NCBI RefSeq assembly: GCF_016887565.1
Contig: NZ_CP069396.1
Location: 6,926,001 to 6,990,000 of the forward strand
Direction: 5' to 3'
Origin: Archangium violaceum
GTDB lineage: Bacteria; Myxococcota; Myxococcia; Myxococcales; Myxococcaceae
DNA length: 64,000 nt
Made by a program: the position numbers and the translations under genes
Notes under the pieces: generated by a model
Seen by the model: the letters and a program-made list of their open reading frames with translations, nothing else
What the model was told of the DNA's origin: nothing
The model's database searches: none
Shown here: positions 9,028-16,175 of the stretch, piece after piece
How the letters are laid out: every line of letters begins with the position of its first letter
Numbering within the stretch: the first letter of the stretch is position 1

Positions 9028-10217
9028 CGACCGGCGCCTCCATTGCTGGCATCCGCCTCGGGGCGCGGCTCACCCGTGAACGAGGGCTTGGGGCCCTCGG
9101 CGATCCGCACCGCGGCGCCGTCCTTGAGCGCCTCGCCACCACGCACCACCAGCTGCTCGCCGGGCTTGACGCCCCCGCGCACCTCCACGAGGCCATCCGC
9201 CGTGCGCAGTCCGAGCTCCACCACGCGCTCACGTGCCTTACCGTCCTCCACCACGAAGGCCAGGAAGCCGCGCTCGCTGGGGCGCACCGCCGTCTGGGGG
9301 ATGACCGGAGCCCCCTGGGCCGTCTCCACCGGCACCGTCACCGTGGCGAAGGCGCCCGGCCGCAGCGCCTGGGCCTCCTTGCCGCTCACCTCCGCCGTCA
9401 CCTTCACCATGCGGCTGGCCGGATCCGCCGCGTCCGCCACGTAGCTGATGCGGCCCGTGTACGTGCGCCCGTCCGAGCGCACCGTGAAGCGCGCCGGCAT
9501 GCCCGGCTTCAGCCGCGCCACGTCCGCCTCGGCCACGGTGAAGCGCAGCAGCAGCGGATCGCGCCGCAGCAGCGTGGCCAGCACCGTGCCCGGCTGCACG
9601 TACTGCCCCGTCTGCACCGTGCGCGTCTGCAGCACCCCTTCCATGGGCGCCTTCACGTAGGCATCACGCAGGTTGAGCTCGGCCTGATCCAACGCCGCCT
9701 TCGCCGCGCTCGCGTCCGCCGCCGCCGTGCGCGCCCGCGCCTGGGCGGTGTCGAGCTGCTCGGCCGGCAGCAGGCCCGGCTTCGCCTCGTTGGCCGCCGT
9801 GCGCCGCCCGGACGCCGTCTCCGCCTCGTCCTTCGCAGCCTGGGCCTTCTCCAGCGCCGCCTGCGCCGATCGCACCGCGATGCTGTAGCGCGTGGGCTCG
9901 ATCTCCGCGAGCACCTCGCCCTTCTTCACCGTCTGGCCTTCCATGAAGCGCACCTGCTCCACCACGCCCGCCACGCGCGCGGTGATCTGCACCTGCTCGA
10001 AGGCCTCCACCGACCCCACCGCCGAGACGATGTACTCCACGTCCCGCGACTCCACCGGCGCCACCTCCACGGGGAACTGGATGGGACCGCGGCCTCCGGG
10101 ACCACCCTTCGCGCCTCCCTTGCCCGCGGGCGGGCTACCGGCGGCCTCCTTGCCTCCACACCCCGTCCCCAGGGCGAGCGCGGCGCCCAGTGCCATCGTC
10201 ACCACACGGATCTTCAC
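9024..10217 (-). CDS. RND efflux periplasmic adaptor (membrane-fusion lipoprotein)
   Basis: This 397-residue HlyD/AcrA-family adaptor bridges the pump and the outer-membrane channel. The signal peptide ends in a lipobox (LGTGC, Cys20), so it should be anchored as a lipoprotein. The barrel-sandwich half-motif begins near residue 62 (YIVSAVGSVEAFEQVQITARVAGVVEQV), followed by an Ala-rich helical hairpin (about 110-180), the second half-motif (YVKAPMEGVLQTRTVQTGQYV) and the beta-barrel and membrane-proximal domains. The start is GTG at 10217, directly after the upstream TAA, with ggaaggag inside the end of the preceding gene. It is the middle gene of the three-gene pump operon. Confidence 0.94.
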   Translation of the reverse strand: MKIRVVTMALGAALALGTGCGGKEAAGSPPAGKGGAKGGPGGRGPIQFPVEVAPVESRDVEYIVSAVGSVEAFEQVQITARVAGVVEQVRFMEGQTVKKGEVLAEIEPTRYSIAVRSAQAALEKAQAAKDEAETASGRRTAANEAKPGLLPAEQLDTAQARARTAAADASAAKAALDQAELNLRDAYVKAPMEGVLQTRTVQTGQYVQPGTVLATLLRRDPLLLRFTVAEADVARLKPGMPARFTVRSDGRTYTGRISYVADAADPASRMVKVTAEVSGKEAQALRPGAFATVTVPVETAQGAPVIPQTAVRPSERGFLAFVVEDGKARERVVELGLRTADGLVEVRGGVKPGEQLVVRGGEALKDGAAVRIAEGPKPSFTGEPRPEADASNGGAGR

Positions 10218-11561
10218 TTACGGCTCCTTCCCCAGCGGATCGAGTCCCACGGCGGCCCGCAACTCCAGGAGCGCGGAGCCCAATGAATAGCGGGCTTGTG
10301 CGAGCGATACCTCGGCCTCGAACAACCTCACTTGCGCATCGCTCAACGCCAGGGACGTGGCAAGACCCTGACGGTAGAGGATGCTCGTCTCCTCGGCGTT
10401 CTGTCGGGCGGCCTTCACGGCCACCTCGCCGAGCTCCAGTGCGGCCTGGGCCGTGCGCAGCGACACGCGCGCGCTCTCCACCGCCACGTCCACCCGCCGC
10501 ACCCGCGCCTGCGTGTCCAGCTCTTGCACCCGCGTCAGCGCGAGCCTCTCTCGGCGATCGGCGTAGCGCTCGCCTCCGTCGAAGAGGGTCCAGGTCAGGT
10601 CCACCGTGAGGAAACCGTTGAAGGTGTTGCCGGTGAGGCCCGCCTCGTTGGTGGCGCTGCCCTGCGCGGAGGCCGTCAGCGAGGGGAAGAGCCGCGCCAG
10701 GGGCTCTCGCGCGAGGGCCTTCTGCTGCTCCACCCGCAGTTTCGAGGAGAGGATGTCCGGACGGCGCTCCAGGGCGTTCTCCGCCAGCCCCGCGAAGGAG
10801 TCCACCGGACGGGAGGCCTCGGAGAACAGCGTCTCGGGCGCGGCCAGCGGCTCCTGCACGGGCGCCACCAGCAGGTAGCCCAGCTCCAGGCGGCTCTCCG
10901 CGGCGTTGCCCACCGCATCGGCGAGCTGCGACTGCGCGGTGGCCACGTCCAGCTCCGCGCGCGTCACGTCGTTGGTGCTCGCCAGCCCCGCCTGGGCCCG
11001 CGCCCGGGCCTCCTCCAGGGACTGCTTCGCGTAGGCCAGCCTCCGCTCGGCGGCATCGGCCACCTGCTGCCGGCCCAGCGTCGTGAGGAAGGCGTTCGCC
11101 GCCTGGAAGCCCACCTGCCGGCGTGCCTCCACCGCGTCCAACGCCGTCGCCTCGTCGTCCCGCTTCGCCGCCTCGTAGAGGGGAAAGCCGCGCGCGTCGA
11201 AGAGGGTGATGCGCGCCACGGCGTTGGCGCCCAGGGCGTTGAAGCGCTGCAGCACCACCGTCTGATCCCCCACCTGCCGCGTCGACTCCTGGGGACGGCG
11301 CGTATAGCTGCCGTTGAGCGTGAGCCTCGGGAGGAAGAAGGCCAGGGCGCGAGACACGCGGGCCCGGGCGGCCTCGGAGCGGGCCGCGGCCGACAGCGCG
11401 GACTCGTTGTTCTCGGCCGCGAGCGACACCGCGCGCTCCAGCGTCAGCGGCTCCTGCGTGGCCCCTGGAGTGGGCCCCGGCTCCTGCGCGCGCGCGTCAT
11501 GCGCACATAGAGCGAGCCACACACACATGGGGACGGCAACTGCGGATCGGATCAAGGACAT
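10218..11561 (-). CDS. TolC-family outer-membrane efflux protein
   Basis: This 447-residue outer-membrane factor provides the exit duct for the RND pump encoded downstream. The two repeated alpha-helical halves of the family are recognisable (LTLERAVSLAAENNESALSA and, later, the FAGLAENALERRPDIL block). The open frame extends to 11717. I chose the ATG at 11561 because it gives a clean Sec signal peptide (SLIRSAVAVPMCVWLALCAHDARA). It is the first gene of the operon, and its stop abuts the adaptor's GTG. The following gene on the right is divergent, so the 177 bases up to 11738 must hold the promoters for both directions. Confidence 0.93.
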   Translation of the reverse strand: MSLIRSAVAVPMCVWLALCAHDARAQEPGPTPGATQEPLTLERAVSLAAENNESALSAAARSEAARARVSRALAFFLPRLTLNGSYTRRPQESTRQVGDQTVVLQRFNALGANAVARITLFDARGFPLYEAAKRDDEATALDAVEARRQVGFQAANAFLTTLGRQQVADAAERRLAYAKQSLEEARARAQAGLASTNDVTRAELDVATAQSQLADAVGNAAESRLELGYLLVAPVQEPLAAPETLFSEASRPVDSFAGLAENALERRPDILSSKLRVEQQKALAREPLARLFPSLTASAQGSATNEAGLTGNTFNGFLTVDLTWTLFDGGERYADRRERLALTRVQELDTQARVRRVDVAVESARVSLRTAQAALELGEVAVKAARQNAEETSILYRQGLATSLALSDAQVRLFEAEVSLAQARYSLGSALLELRAAVGLDPLGKEP

Positions 11562-11606
11562 GTTCGTGCGCAGAGGGGCGATCCGGAGGGGGAGGACAGC
11601 AGGCCC

Positions 11607-11635
11607 ATATATAGGAGCCAGCCGAGCACGGCCAA
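11607..11635 (-). promoter_or_regulatory. possible sigma-70-type promoter of the RND operon
   Basis: On the minus strand, TTGGCC (11635-11630) and TATATA (11613-11608) are separated by 16 bases, about 47 bases upstream of the outer-membrane factor start. This fits the -35/-10 pattern loosely and is the only AT-rich patch in the divergent spacer. No start site can be seen directly, so this is a weak call. Confidence 0.35.
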
Positions 11636-11708
11636 GGGAACCCACCCGTCTGGACGCTGCATCGCACATCGAGCTAATGGGGAGGGAGACGAAGGCTTTC
11701 TTCACGTC

Positions 11709-11723
11709 GGGCGCCAAGCGCCC
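11709..11723. promoter_or_regulatory. short inverted repeat in divergent spacer
   Basis: The perfect inverted repeat gggcgc-caa-gcgccc lies 15 bases before the start of the MopE-repeat lipoprotein. It could be an operator or a hairpin in the leader. Such repeats also arise by chance in DNA of this composition. Confidence 0.25.
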
Positions 11724-11738
11724 GGGAATGCACGAGCG

Positions 11739-13676
11739 ATGCGTTTATTCCTGGTGACGGTAGGAATGTTGGCGCTGGCCGGTTGCAGTCGGGATGAGGC
11801 CGGAGCGGGGGCCGTGCGCGTGGAGGTGTTCTACGCGACGTTCCGCCCGGGGTGCCTCACTGTGACGGCACTGGACGAAGCGGACCCGAGCCGCACCGAG
11901 ACGCAGCAGCTCACGGTGGACGAGGGGAAGAGCGACACCAAGACGGTGGCGGTGTTCCGCAAGGCGGACTGGAGCCGCACGCTGCGGGTGACGGCGAGCG
12001 CGCGCGAGCTGTCGTGCGCGGGGGCGGAGGTGGCCACCAGCTCGCAGGTGGTGGAGGTGCCCGAGAAGGGCGCCGCAACGGCGTACCTGGATCTGCGCGC
12101 GGAGGACCTGGACGGGGACGGATACGTCTCGGCGAGCTCGAAAGGCACGGACTGCGACGACACCGACGCCACCGTGCACCCCGGGGCCGAGGAGCGGTGC
12201 GGCGGCAAGGACAGCAACTGCGCCAACGGCGATGACGACGCCACCGACAAGCGCGCGTACTACGAGGACAAGGACGGGGATGGGTACGGCAACTCCCTGC
12301 AGGGGACGGTGGCGTGCGCGCCGCCGACGGGCTGGGTGGCCCAGACCGGGGACTGCCACGACGGAAACCCCAACGTGCGCCCGGGCCGGGCGGAGCTGCT
12401 CTGCGACGGGCAGGACGAGGACTGCGACGGCAAGGCGGACGACGACTTCCAGGTGGGCGCCTCGTGCGAGGCGGAGCTCGGCTGCGGGGGCACGCGCATG
12501 ACGTGCAGCGCGGATCAGACGTCGGCCCCGTGTGTCCGCACGGAGGCTCCCAAGGAGTGGTTCGTGGACAGGGATGGGGACGGGCACGCTGGCACGTCCG
12601 CGGGCCAGTCCTGCAAGGCGCCGTCGCCGGGCGCGGTGTCCACCCAGAGCGACTGCGACGACGCCTCTCGCTTCCGCTTCGCGAGCGGCACCGAGGTGTG
12701 TGACGGGCTCGACAACGACTGCGAAGGCGGAGTGGACGAGGGCGGAGTCTGCGGCTCGCATGCATGGAAGACGGAGACCGTGAGCGGCGAGAGCGCGTCG
12801 TGGCCCGTGGTGACGACCTACGCCCCGGGCAAGGCGTGGCTCGCGGGCGACAACGGCAGGCTCGCGCACGTGGACATGAGTGCGCAGACGCGCGTCTCCC
12901 GATTCAGCTGCGCGGGAGATTGGAAGGCGGCCTGGGCGAGGCCGAGCGACGGGCGTGTCTTCCTCGGCGGGGCCCAGGGCGCGCTCGCCACCACCACCGC
13001 GGCGTCGAACGCGACGTGCGTCACCGCCTCGGTGCAGATCGTGACGAGCACCATCAACGGCCTGGTGGGATTCGAGCGCAACGGCGTCACCACGGTGTAC
13101 GCGGTCACCAGCGGCGGCCACGTGCTGCGCTGGGAATGGCCGGCCACCCAGGCGGAGCCCTCCGCGCCGGTGGAGATGCAGCGGCTGGCGGCGAATCTGC
13201 GGAGCATTCACGGCCTGAGCCCGGACACGCTGATGGCCGTGGGCGCCGAGGACTACCTGCTGATCAACCCCCTGCCCCGCGCCTTCAGCCTCGACATGGC
13301 CACGGGGAAGTGGAAGCCCGAGGAGCTGCCCACCAATCTTGGCACGGGCTACCTGCGCGGTGTGTCCATGACCGACGGTGGACTGGCCTACGCCGTGGGC
13401 GACAAGGGACTCGTGCTCGAGCGTAGGAACGGAGCATGGAGCAAGCCGGCATCCCCCACCGGCGCGGGATTGGATCTGCTGGACGTGGTCGCCTTCCACC
13501 CCACCCTCGTCTACGTCCTCTCCAACAAGAGCAACACGTATCTCCACCGCTTCAATGGCACGGCCTGGAGCGAGCCCCTCAATCCGACCCAGTCGCTCCT
13601 GTCCCTCGATGCCCTCCAGCCCGATGAGCTCTGGGCCTCGGGCGGAAGCGGGACGTGGACGCGCTGGGGGAAGTAG
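11739..13676 (+). CDS. lipoprotein with MopE-type metal-binding repeats and a propeller-like domain
   Basis: This 645-residue secreted lipoprotein has a signal peptide ending LALAGC. After a beta-rich N-terminal region, three Asp/Cys repeats follow, starting near residues 122 (DLDGDGY), 178 (DKDGDGY) and 277 (DRDGDGH). Each ends with a DCDD/DCHD...C.G.D..C pattern. These resemble the putative metal-binding (MopE) motif, a calcium-type DxDxDG loop, common in myxobacteria. Residues about 340-645 look like short beta-propeller blades (GLAYAVGDKGLVLERRNGAW). The stop lies 13 bases before the MlaF-like ATPase on the same strand, so it may be the first gene of the lipid-transport operon. Its role there is unknown; a surface or periplasmic lipoprotein partner is one possibility. 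Confidence 0.75.
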   Translation: MRLFLVTVGMLALAGCSRDEAGAGAVRVEVFYATFRPGCLTVTALDEADPSRTETQQLTVDEGKSDTKTVAVFRKADWSRTLRVTASARELSCAGAEVATSSQVVEVPEKGAATAYLDLRAEDLDGDGYVSASSKGTDCDDTDATVHPGAEERCGGKDSNCANGDDDATDKRAYYEDKDGDGYGNSLQGTVACAPPTGWVAQTGDCHDGNPNVRPGRAELLCDGQDEDCDGKADDDFQVGASCEAELGCGGTRMTCSADQTSAPCVRTEAPKEWFVDRDGDGHAGTSAGQSCKAPSPGAVSTQSDCDDASRFRFASGTEVCDGLDNDCEGGVDEGGVCGSHAWKTETVSGESASWPVVTTYAPGKAWLAGDNGRLAHVDMSAQTRVSRFSCAGDWKAAWARPSDGRVFLGGAQGALATTTAASNATCVTASVQIVTSTINGLVGFERNGVTTVYAVTSGGHVLRWEWPATQAEPSAPVEMQRLAANLRSIHGLSPDTLMAVGAEDYLLINPLPRAFSLDMATGKWKPEELPTNLGTGYLRGVSMTDGGLAYAVGDKGLVLERRNGAWSKPASPTGAGLDLLDVVAFHPTLVYVLSNKSNTYLHRFNGTAWSEPLNPTQSLLSLDALQPDELWASGGSGTWTRWGK

Positions 13677-13689
13677 AACCCGTAGGCTC

Positions 13690-14388
13690 ATGGAGCTGCG
13701 CGCGGACAGGCTCTCGGTGCGGCAGGGGGTGCGGCCCGTCCTTCGGGACGTGGACTGCACCCTTCCGCCGGGCAGCCGCGTGCTGGTGATGGGGCGCTCG
13801 GGCGCGGGCAAGACGACGCTGTTCAAGGCGCTCGCGGGGCTGGTGGCGCCGACCAGCGGCCGCGTCCTCTGGAAGGGCGGGGACGTGGCCGGGATGACGC
13901 CCGCGGACAAGCGCGTGCGCCAGGCGGCGTTCGGCATGGTGTTCCAGACGGATGCCCTCTTCGACTCGATGACGGTGCGGGGCAACGTGCTGCTGCCGCT
14001 GGAGCGCCGGCGCGTGCCACGCGAGGAGGCGGAGGCACGAGCGGACGAGGTGCTGCGCGCGGTGGGACTCGCGGACGCCGCGGACACGCTGCCCGAGCGG
14101 CTGTCCGGCGGCATGCGCAAGCGGGCCGGCATCGCTCGGGCGCTGGCGGCGAGGCCCTCGGTGCTGCTGGCGGATGATCCCTTCGCGGGGTTGGACCCGG
14201 GCACGGCGCGGCAGGTGGCGCGGGTGCTGCTGGAGGTGGCCGGGAGCGGCACGCTGATCGTCGCCGCGCCCGATGCGCCCCCCGAGCTCTCCCTCTCCCG
14301 CTGGCTGTACCTGCGCGAGGGGCAGCTCGTCTACGACGGCCCTCCGTCCCCCGAGGTGGAGACGCTGACGGACGAGGCGCTCGCATGA
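13690..14388 (+). CDS. mlaF: MlaF-like ATPase A, degenerate Walker B and H-loop
   Basis: This 232-residue ATP-binding subunit belongs to the Mla/MCE lipid-transport type. Walker A (GRSGAGKTT, Lys41), the Q-loop (Gln86) and the signature (LSGGMRKR, from residue 138) are canonical. Two catalytic positions are not. Walker B reads LLADDPFAGLD, with Asp163 where the catalytic Glu is expected. The switch region reads TLIVAAPDAPPE, with Pro194 where the H-loop His is expected. Hydrolysis at its own site should be poor or absent. It overlaps the permease start in an ATGA arrangement. Its partner is probably the second ATPase at 19388, which has the complementary defects. The ATG at 13690 starts the conserved domain; longer frames run into the upstream gene. 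Confidence 0.88.
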   Translation: MELRADRLSVRQGVRPVLRDVDCTLPPGSRVLVMGRSGAGKTTLFKALAGLVAPTSGRVLWKGGDVAGMTPADKRVRQAAFGMVFQTDALFDSMTVRGNVLLPLERRRVPREEAEARADEVLRAVGLADAADTLPERLSGGMRKRAGIARALAARPSVLLADDPFAGLDPGTARQVARVLLEVAGSGTLIVAAPDAPPELSLSRWLYLREGQLVYDGPPSPEVETLTDEALA

Positions 14389-15161
14389 GCGGGATGCTGG
14401 TGTGGCTCGGCCAGGAGGCGCTGGGCGCGGTGCGGTCGGTGGGGGCGCTGGCGCTCGTGCTGGCGCGGACGGTGCTGGGGCTCGGGCGGATGGATCGCCG
14501 CGAGCTGCTGCGCGGGCTGGAGGAGTTCGGCTGGGGCTCGCTGCCGCTGACGCTGGCGGTCGCGGCGCTGACGGGGGCGACGGTGGTGGTGCAGACGTCG
14601 CTGTACGTGCAGCGCTTCGGGGCGCGGGCGTTCCTCGGGTGGGCGGCGGGGTACGCGGTGCTGTGGGAGTTCGGCCCGTTGCTGCTGGGGCTGGTGATGG
14701 CGGCACGGCTGGGGGCTCGCAACGCGGCGGAGCTGGCGACGATGCAGGTGGGCGGGCAGCTCGAGGGCCTGCGCGGCATCGGGTTGGATCCCTTCGCGGT
14801 GCTGGTGGCCCCGCGCGTGGTGGCGATGACGGTGAGCGTGACGGGCCTGTCCACCCTCACCTTCCTGGTGGCCGTGCTCTTCGAGGCGGTGGCTGCCTAC
14901 TTCACGCTGGCGCTGCCGGTGCGCGCCTTCTTCGACAGCTTCGAGCGCATGCTGCACGCGACGGACGTGCTGGGCGGCGTGGTGAAGTCGGGCGCCTTCG
15001 GGCTGGCGATCGCGCTGGTGTCCACCGCGGTGGGAATCCAGGCGCGCGGAGGCGCTCGGGCGGTAGGACAGGCGGCCGCGGGCGCGGTGGTGATGGGGTG
15101 CGCGGCCATCTTCCTGCTGGACTTCCTGCTCACCTCCTCCCTCGCGTTCCTGCTGAGGTGA
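14385..15161 (+). CDS. mlaE: MlaE-like lipid-transport permease A
   Basis: This 258-residue integral inner-membrane permease belongs to the MlaE/YrbE family. The N-terminal amphipathic elbow helix is followed by about five membrane helices. The family signature is around residues 101-128 (WEFGPLLLGLVMAARLG and ARNAAELATMQV), and the conserved GLDPFAVLVAPRVVA motif follows. It should pair with an MlaF-type ATPase on the cytoplasmic side and with an MCE ring on the periplasmic side. The ATG overlaps the ATPase stop (ATGA). A second, clearly different MlaE paralogue is encoded at 18648, so the transporter core may be a heterodimer, as with YrbE A/B in actinobacterial Mce systems. Confidence 0.9.
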   Translation: MSGMLVWLGQEALGAVRSVGALALVLARTVLGLGRMDRRELLRGLEEFGWGSLPLTLAVAALTGATVVVQTSLYVQRFGARAFLGWAAGYAVLWEFGPLLLGLVMAARLGARNAAELATMQVGGQLEGLRGIGLDPFAVLVAPRVVAMTVSVTGLSTLTFLVAVLFEAVAAYFTLALPVRAFFDSFERMLHATDVLGGVVKSGAFGLAIALVSTAVGIQARGGARAVGQAAAGAVVMGCAAIFLLDFLLTSSLAFLLR

Positions 15162-15219
15162 GGCCGGGAGTCCGTTTCACGGCGAGCGAACGGCCTGGAG
15201 TTCTCGTAGAGTCACGCCC

Positions 15220-16152
15220 ATGTCCCGCTTGTTGCCCCTCCGGAGTGCCGGCGCCGCGGCGTTGGCCCTCGTCCTGTCCGCGACCCCGACGACCTCCGCG
15301 TGGGCGGCCCGCCCCAAGAGCCGCGCGCCGAAGCAGCAGCCAGCCCCACCTCAACAGCAGCCGCGCGCCGAGGAGCCGCAGCCGGTCCTGCGCACGTACC
15401 TGAACGCCGCCCTTCGCTTGTACGAGAGCCTCGAGTACGAGCGCGCGCTCGAACAGATCCGCCGTGCGAAGAGCTACACGCGGAGCGTGGACGACGACGT
15501 CACCGTGTCGCTCTTCGAGGGCGTCATCCTGGCGGACATGGGGCGGAAGGAGGACGCGATCGCCGCCTTCCGCACGGGGCTGCTGCTGCGGCCGGAAGCA
15601 ACGCTGCCGGTGAAGGTGTCCCCCAAGGTGGAGCGCGACTTCGAGACCGTGCGTCAGGGAGTGCGCCGCGAGCTGGCCACCCTGCAGGCGAAGCAACAGG
15701 CGGAGCAGAAGCCCCCGGAGCCCGGCGGGGAAACACCCGCCCAGCAGGAGCCGACCTCCACCCGATCCGCGCTCGACGCACCGGCCGCGGCCACCCCGGA
15801 TGCGGCGGTGGCCACCGCCACCCCGGCGGCACCGCGTTCGAAGACACTCTCCTATGCCCTCATGGGTGGAGGCGTGGTGGCGACGGGCGTTGGCGCGTAC
15901 CTGGGCGTGTCCGCCCTCTCCTACAACCAGCGCAAGCTGGAGCTCCGCGCCGATGACGCCGTGAAGGCCCGCTCCCAGGCGGAGACGCAACTCACCGCGG
16001 GCGCGGTGCTGGTGCCCGTGGGGCTCGCCGCGCTCGGCACCGGGCTGGTGATGATGCTCCTGCCCGGAGACACCGCTTCCACCCCTTCATCCACCGTCTC
16101 GCTCGCGCCGCTTCCCGGGGGAGTCTCCCTCGGTGCCGCCGGGCGCTTCTAG
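15220..16152 (+). CDS. secreted or membrane protein with TPR-like N-terminal domain
   Basis: This 310-residue protein has a Sec signal peptide (cleavage probably after SAWA, about residue 27) and a Pro/Gln-rich linker (about 28-55). A helical TPR-like pair follows (about 57-125; LNAALRLYESLEYERALEQI and DMGRKEDAIAAFRTGLLLRP), then a charged and Pro/Ala-rich region. Two hydrophobic segments lie near 207-230 and 258-280. I do not recognise a named family. The layout resembles myxobacterial proteins of unknown function with a periplasmic TPR and C-terminal anchors. It lies between the two halves of the Mla-type cluster on the same strand, 58 bases after the permease, so a role in assembly of that system is possible but unproven. 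Confidence 0.7.
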   Translation: MSRLLPLRSAGAAALALVLSATPTTSAWAARPKSRAPKQQPAPPQQQPRAEEPQPVLRTYLNAALRLYESLEYERALEQIRRAKSYTRSVDDDVTVSLFEGVILADMGRKEDAIAAFRTGLLLRPEATLPVKVSPKVERDFETVRQGVRRELATLQAKQQAEQKPPEPGGETPAQQEPTSTRSALDAPAAATPDAAVATATPAAPRSKTLSYALMGGGVVATGVGAYLGVSALSYNQRKLELRADDAVKARSQAETQLTAGAVLVPVGLAALGTGLVMMLLPGDTASTPSSTVSLAPLPGGVSLGAAGRF

Positions 16153-16175
16153 CCGCCTCACCCAGAGGACACGCG